A stretch of DNA of 9,140 nt, taken from the NCBI GenBank assembly GCA_039679375.1, contig JBDKVA010000147.1:1-9140 (forward strand), given 5' to 3'. Every line of letters begins with the position of its first letter. Positions within the stretch are counted from its first letter, which is position 1. The stretch is from JBDKVA01 sp039679375. GTDB lineage: Bacteria > Bacillota > Clostridia > Acetivibrionales > DTU013. Below, one piece after another: positions 5,381 to 9,140 of this stretch. The notes beneath the pieces were generated by a model. The model had not been told where the DNA came from. It did no database searches and saw nothing but the letters and a program-made list of their open reading frames with translations. The position numbers and the translations under genes were made by a program.

Positions 5381-8300
5381 AACATGTCGACAATGGACGG
5401 CAATCATGCCGCTGCATATGCATCCTACGCCTTCACCGAGGTGGCGGCAATTTTCCCCATAACACCATCCTCCCCAATGGCTGAACTCGCAGACGAATGG
5501 TCTTCCCACGGCATGAAAAATATTTTCGGTCAAACGGTAAATGTTGTTGAAATGCAATCGGAAGCAGGCGCGGCAGGAGCCATGCACGGTTCTCTGCAGG
5601 CCGGTGCGCTCACCACCACCTATACTGCGTCGCAAGGCCTGCTGCTGATGATCCCTAATCTATATAAAATGGCAGGAGAGCTGCTGCCGGGGGTCCTGCA
5701 TGTCTCCGCACGCGCGATAGCGACGCACGCGCTCTCCATATTCGGCGACCACCAGGACGCCATGGCCTGCAGGCAGACAGGCGTTGCGATGCTTGCATCG
5801 GCAAATGTCCAGGAGGTCATGGACCTGGGCTGCATTGCACATCTGGCAGCCATAAAATCAAGAATACCATTCATACATTTTTTTGACGGCTTCAGGACCT
5901 CACATGAATATCAAAAAATCAACGTGATCGATTATAATGATCTGGCAGGCATCATAGATATGGCCGCCGTAAAGGCCTTCCGCGGCAGGGCTTTGAACCC
6001 CGAACACCCGGTGGTCAGAGGCACGGCGCAAAATCCCGATATTTACTTTCAGGGCAGGGAAGCCTCCAATCGTTTCTACAATGCCGTGCCTTCCATTGTC
6101 GAGGGCTGCATGAAGGATATCGAACGTATTACAGGCCGCAGCTACCGTTTATTTGAATATTATGGCGCACCGGATGCCGAATTTGTCATAATAGCTATCG
6201 GTTCGGTATGTGACACTATAAACGAAACAATAGATTACCTCAATGCATCAGGGCAAAAGGCCGGAGCACTTAGGGTGAGGCTATACCGGCCTTTCTCCGA
6301 AAAGCATCTGCTCAACGCCCTTCCGAAAACAGTAAAAAAGATCGCTGTACTGGATCGTACGAAAGAGCCGGGCGCACCGGGCGAACCGCTTTACCTGGAT
6401 GTTTGCAAGGCATTTTACAATATCAACGGACAAAAGCCACTGATCATAGGCGGAAGGTATGGCCTCGGCTCCAAGGATACCCGGCCGTCGCAGATCCTGT
6501 CCGTATTTGAGAATCTCAAAGGTGAAAATCCCAGGGACCGTTTTACCATCGGCATCGTTGATGATCTGACAGGCACCTCCCTGCCGGAGGGAGAGAACAT
6601 TGAAACCACATCGCCCGATACGATCAGCTGCAAGTTTTGGGGGCTTGGTTCGGATGGAACAGTAGGCGCCAACAAATCAGCTGTAAAAATCATCGGCGAC
6701 AATACCAGCCTCTATGTGCAGGCTTATTTTTCATATGACAGCAAAAAGTCCGGAGGCACAACAGTATCTCACCTGAGGTTTGGTCAAAAGCCCATCCGGA
6801 GCCCATACCTGGTCTATAACGCCAACTATATCGCATGCCACAACAAATCGTTCCTGTACAACTACGATATATTAAAGGGGCTAAAGGTCAAAGGCGTATT
6901 CGTATTGAATTGCCCATGGGACATGGAAGGGCTCGAATTGAACCTTCCGGCTTCGATAAAAAGGTATATCGCACAGAATGCGATCGATTTCTATACGATC
7001 GACGCCATAAAAATTGCGGGAGAAGCAGGCCTTGGAAACAGGATCAATATGATTATGCAAACCGCATTTTTTAAGCTGGCCAATGTGATACCGGTCAACG
7101 ACGCCGTCAATTATCTGAAGGATTCGATCGAAAAGACCTATGGTAAAAAGGGACAGAAAATAGTGGATATGAACAATAAAGCAGTCGATAGCGCTTTGAA
7201 TGCATTGAACAAGGTAATTGTACCTCCGGCCTGGTCAACTGCTGCAGATGAAGAAAAAGCGCCGGAAATCGTGCCCGACTTCATACACAGGATACAAAGG
7301 CCGATGGCGCGTCAAGAGGGTGATGAGCTTCCGGTAAGCGCCTTTACCGGTATCGAGGACGGCACTCATCCATTAGGCACCACAGCCTATGAAAAACGCG
7401 GTATCGCAGTGATGCTTCCGCAGTGGCAGCCAGAAAACTGTATCCAGTGCGGCAGATGCTCCTTTGTATGTCCGCATGCCACCATTCGATCTTTTCTGCT
7501 TAATGACAGTGAAGCAGGCCGGGCGCCCGCGGATTATACAACTCTGAAAGCTGCCGGCAAAGGCCTCGAAGGCCATCGCTTACGTATCCAGGTCAGCCCG
7601 CTTGATTGCACAGGCTGCGGCAACTGTGCAGATGTATGCCCTACAGCGGAAAAGGCATTGGTCATGAAGCCGGCAGAGCAGGAAATTGAAGATCAGCGAG
7701 ATAATTGGAACTTTTCACTCACATTGACTATGAAAGATAATCTGATGGATAAAAAGTCCCTGAAAGGCAGCCAGTTTGCTCCGGCTTTGCTGGAGTACAA
7801 CGGAGCCTGTCCGGGTTGTGGTGAGACGCCTTATGTAAAGCTGATCACACAGCTTTTCGGCGACAGGATGATGATTGCAAATGCCACAGGCTGTTCGTCT
7901 ATCTGGAGCGCCAGTTCTCCTTCCATCGCCTATGCGAAAAATTCGGAAGGCAAAGGCCCTGCATGGTCCAATTCGCTTTTTGAGGATAATGCCGAATACG
8001 GTTACGGAATGTACCTCGGAGTAAGGCAGATCAGGAATAAGCTGGCCGACCTCATGAAGCAGAGTATTGAACAGGGCGTACCGGAAGCTCTCGGCAAGGC
8101 TTTTAACGAGTGGCTGGAGTCGAAGGATGACGGCGAAGCGTCCAAAGCCGCCTCCGCTAGTGTCGTTAATGCATTGACGAGTATAAACCGCGATGGCAGC
8201 AAGCTGCTGGAAGAGATATTTGAAAAGAAGGACTACCTTGTCAAAAAATCCTTCTGGATACTGGGAGGCGACGGTTGGGCTTATGATATCGGATACGGCG

Positions 8301-8899
8301 GAGTAGACCATGTTCTGGCTTCCGGAGAAGACGTCAATCTGTTTGTCATGGATACCGAAATCTATTCCAACACAGGCGGGCAGTCCTCCAAATCAACTCC
8401 AACAGCAGCTGTAGCCAAATTTGCTTCTGCCGGAAAACGTGTTAGGAAGAAGGACCTCGGAATGATGGCAATGAGCTATGGTTACGTGTACGTTGCGCAA
8501 ATTGCCATGGGCGCAAATATGAACCAGACAATCAAGGCCATAGCGGAAGCGGAAAATTATAAAGGGCCTTCGCTGATCATTGCCTACGCGCCCTGTATAT
8601 CACACGGTATACGTTCAGGCATGGGTACCAGCATAGCGGAGGAGAAAAAGGCTGTGGACGCCGGCTACTGGCACCTTTACCGCTTCAATCCGGAGCTCCG
8701 CAGCGAAGGCAAAAACCCGTTCCAGCTTGAATCCAGGGAGCCAACCGAGCCCTATAAGGATTTCCTGAAGGGCGAGGTCCGCTATACGCAGCTTATGACC
8801 GTATTCCCGGAGATTGCAGGCAATTTGTTTGACACTGCCGAAAAACATGCACATGAAAGGTATGAGACGTACAAACGCCTGGCAGAGATGAAATATTAG
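5378..8899 (+). CDS. nifJ: Pyruvate:ferredoxin (flavodoxin) oxidoreductase, single-chain
   Basis: This 1173-aa cytosolic enzyme oxidatively decarboxylates pyruvate with CoA to acetyl-CoA and CO2 and reduces ferredoxin or flavodoxin. Domains in order: N-terminal TPP/pyrimidine domain (about 1-250) with FPITPSSPMAE at 26-36, E62 (the TPP-activating glutamate, Glu64 in Desulfovibrio africanus) and R112 (Arg114); transketolase-C-like domain (about 255-400); gamma-type domain (FWGLGSDGTVGANKS, 420-434); ferredoxin domain with C688-x2-C691-x2-C694-x3-C698 and C744-x2-C747-x2-C750-x3-C754; and a C-terminal TPP domain with GDGW (D965) and SNTGGQSS (N998). Cysteines C811, C814, C839 and C1073 match the four ligands of the third 4Fe-4S cluster (Cys812, 815, 840 and 1071 in D. 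africanus). All key residues are intact, and the C-terminal extension of the D. africanus enzyme is absent, as in most bacteria. ATG 5378 is chosen from its AAAGGAG. The gene stands alone, with its own promoter candidate and 110 bases after spoVB. Confidence 0.97.
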   Translation: MNMSTMDGNHAAAYASYAFTEVAAIFPITPSSPMAELADEWSSHGMKNIFGQTVNVVEMQSEAGAAGAMHGSLQAGALTTTYTASQGLLLMIPNLYKMAGELLPGVLHVSARAIATHALSIFGDHQDAMACRQTGVAMLASANVQEVMDLGCIAHLAAIKSRIPFIHFFDGFRTSHEYQKINVIDYNDLAGIIDMAAVKAFRGRALNPEHPVVRGTAQNPDIYFQGREASNRFYNAVPSIVEGCMKDIERITGRSYRLFEYYGAPDAEFVIIAIGSVCDTINETIDYLNASGQKAGALRVRLYRPFSEKHLLNALPKTVKKIAVLDRTKEPGAPGEPLYLDVCKAFYNINGQKPLIIGGRYGLGSKDTRPSQILSVFENLKGENPRDRFTIGIVDDLTGTSLPEGENIETTSPDTISCKFWGLGSDGTVGANKSAVKIIGDNTSLYVQAYFSYDSKKSGGTTVSHLRFGQKPIRSPYLVYNANYIACHNKSFLYNYDILKGLKVKGVFVLNCPWDMEGLELNLPASIKRYIAQNAIDFYTIDAIKIAGEAGLGNRINMIMQTAFFKLANVIPVNDAVNYLKDSIEKTYGKKGQKIVDMNNKAVDSALNALNKVIVPPAWSTAADEEKAPEIVPDFIHRIQRPMARQEGDELPVSAFTGIEDGTHPLGTTAYEKRGIAVMLPQWQPENCIQCGRCSFVCPHATIRSFLLNDSEAGRAPADYTTLKAAGKGLEGHRLRIQVSPLDCTGCGNCADVCPTAEKALVMKPAEQEIEDQRDNWNFSLTLTMKDNLMDKKSLKGSQFAPALLEYNGACPGCGETPYVKLITQLFGDRMMIANATGCSSIWSASSPSIAYAKNSEGKGPAWSNSLFEDNAEYGYGMYLGVRQIRNKLADLMKQSIEQGVPEALGKAFNEWLESKDDGEASKAASASVVNALTSINRDGSKLLEEIFEKKDYLVKKSFWILGGDGWAYDIGYGGVDHVLASGEDVNLFVMDTEIYSNTGGQSSKSTPTAAVAKFASAGKRVRKKDLGMMAMSYGYVYVAQIAMGANMNQTIKAIAEAENYKGPSLIIAYAPCISHGIRSGMGTSIAEEKKAVDAGYWHLYRFNPELRSEGKNPFQLESREPTEPYKDFLKGEVRYTQLMTVFPEIAGNLFDTAEKHAHERYETYKRLAEMKY

Positions 8900-8948
8900 G
8901 AAAGCACAATATTGAATGATGCGTAACATGGGAAAAGTGCGCAGCACT

Positions 8949-8974
8949 GTCATTGCGAGCGCAGCGCGGCAATC
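8949..8974 (+). repeat. REP-like imperfect palindrome (CATTGCGAGCGCAGCGCGGCAATC type)
   Basis: ATTGC (8952-8956) and GCAAT (8969-8973) pair around a GC-rich centre. The wording 'GTCATTGCGAG...GCAATCTC' is that of a family of short intergenic repeats I have seen in many bacterial genomes; this is recall, not a search. It lies 50 bases after the nifJ stop. A small hairpin, AGTGC-GCA-GCACT (8936-8948), precedes it directly. Neither is followed by a T-tract. Confidence 0.6.
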
Positions 8975-8991
8975 TCGCCCTAAGCCAAGGG

Positions 8992-9034
8992 TAAGACAAG
9001 GGGACGGTTCTAATAAGACAAGGGGACGGTTCTA
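8992..9034 (+). repeat. 22-bp-period direct repeat, two copies, containing GGGGACGGTTC
   Basis: The 21 bases at 8992-9012 recur identically at 9014-9034, one base apart. Each contains GACAAGGGGACGGTTCTA. The second copy also forms the left arm of the long inverted repeat that follows. The motif resembles GGGGACGGTTC-type intergenic repeats that I associate with clostridial genomes carrying IS200-like or REP-associated transposases; no transposase lies in this window. Confidence 0.9.
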
Positions 9035-9078
9035 TTGTCTGTCTCACGGAGCATACAATAGAACCGTCCCCTTGTCTT
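9015..9078 (+). repeat. Perfect 24-bp inverted repeat with a 16-base loop
   Basis: The left arm at 9015-9038 (containing AAGGGGACGGTTCTATTG) is exactly complementary to the right arm at 9055-9078 (containing CAATAGAACCGTCCCCTT), separated by the 16-base loop 9039-9054. On RNA or single-stranded DNA it would form a very stable hairpin. Only a short mixed TTCT follows, so it is not a classical intrinsic terminator, though it may impede transcripts arriving from nifJ. It looks like a mobile palindromic repeat, possibly MITE- or REP-like. Confidence 0.9.
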
Positions 9079-9140
9079 CTAATGCGTGGGATTGCCAGGG
9101 TAGGATCGTCAGCGCTATTTATTCTGGTTGTGTTTCCAAG

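Larger units (their letters stand above)
8968..9096 (+). repeat. Outer inverted motif enclosing the palindromic element
   Basis: GGCAATC at 8968-8974 and its complement GATTGCC at 9090-9096 face each other across the direct and inverted GGGGACGG repeats. The similarity continues weakly (TCGCC on the left against GCGTGG read outward on the right). This suggests that a REP-like pair was split by, or co-evolved with, the inner element. The match is short, so chance is possible. Bases 9097-9140 contain nothing I can identify. Confidence 0.4.

Noticed and set aside
8936..9078. Intrinsic terminator for nifJ
   Set aside because: Strong hairpins exist, but none is followed by a run of T, and the sequences are repeat elements. 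A roadblock effect is possible but unproven.
8992..9078. CRISPR array
   Set aside because: Only two direct copies with a one-base gap and one inverted copy; there are no regular unique spacers and no cas genes.
9082..9140. A short frame open from ATG 9082 to the window end
   Set aside because: No Shine-Dalgarno, and it starts inside the repeat region; too short to support.

Overview
The window looks like chromosomal DNA from an anaerobic, endospore-forming member of the Clostridia. Four things point that way: a Bacillus-type spore-coat transglutaminase (Tgl), a SpoVB-type flippase, a single-chain pyruvate:ferredoxin oxidoreductase, and strong AGGAG-type ribosome binding sites. The species cannot be named from the sequence alone.

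Layout. On the minus strand at the left edge, a stand-alone CheY-type receiver (163-534) is followed 12 bases later by the first 50 codons of a second gene (1-150). That gene runs off the window and resembles CheX-type chemotaxis proteins. A 190-base divergent intergenic region (535-724) carries a good promoter candidate for the cheY side and a weaker one for the other side. On the plus strand come an unrecognised cytosolic protein with an FG-GAP-like calcium-loop motif and a C-terminal TPR (725-1684), an unrecognised helical protein (1759-2760), and tgl (2753-3535), whose start overlaps the preceding stop. A 160-base spacer with a 42-bp tandem repeat leads into spoVB (3696-5267). After a 110-base promoter-containing gap comes nifJ (5378-8899). 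The last 240 bases are non-coding and hold a nested set of repeats: a 22-bp direct repeat, a 24-bp perfect inverted repeat, and a flanking REP-like motif.

How it fits together. The left edge is a signalling or chemotaxis unit. The middle is spore-related: Tgl cross-links coat proteins, SpoVB belongs to the lipid-linked precursor flippases used for cortex peptidoglycan, and the unknown 333-aa gene is translationally coupled to tgl, so it may share its regulation. nifJ is central anaerobic metabolism, converting pyruvate to acetyl-CoA, CO2 and reduced ferredoxin, and probably has its own promoter. I found no convincing intrinsic terminator. No entirely new system is evident. The most interesting unexplained items are the tandem-repeat leader of spoVB, the nested palindromic element at the right end, and the unknown gene coupled to tgl.
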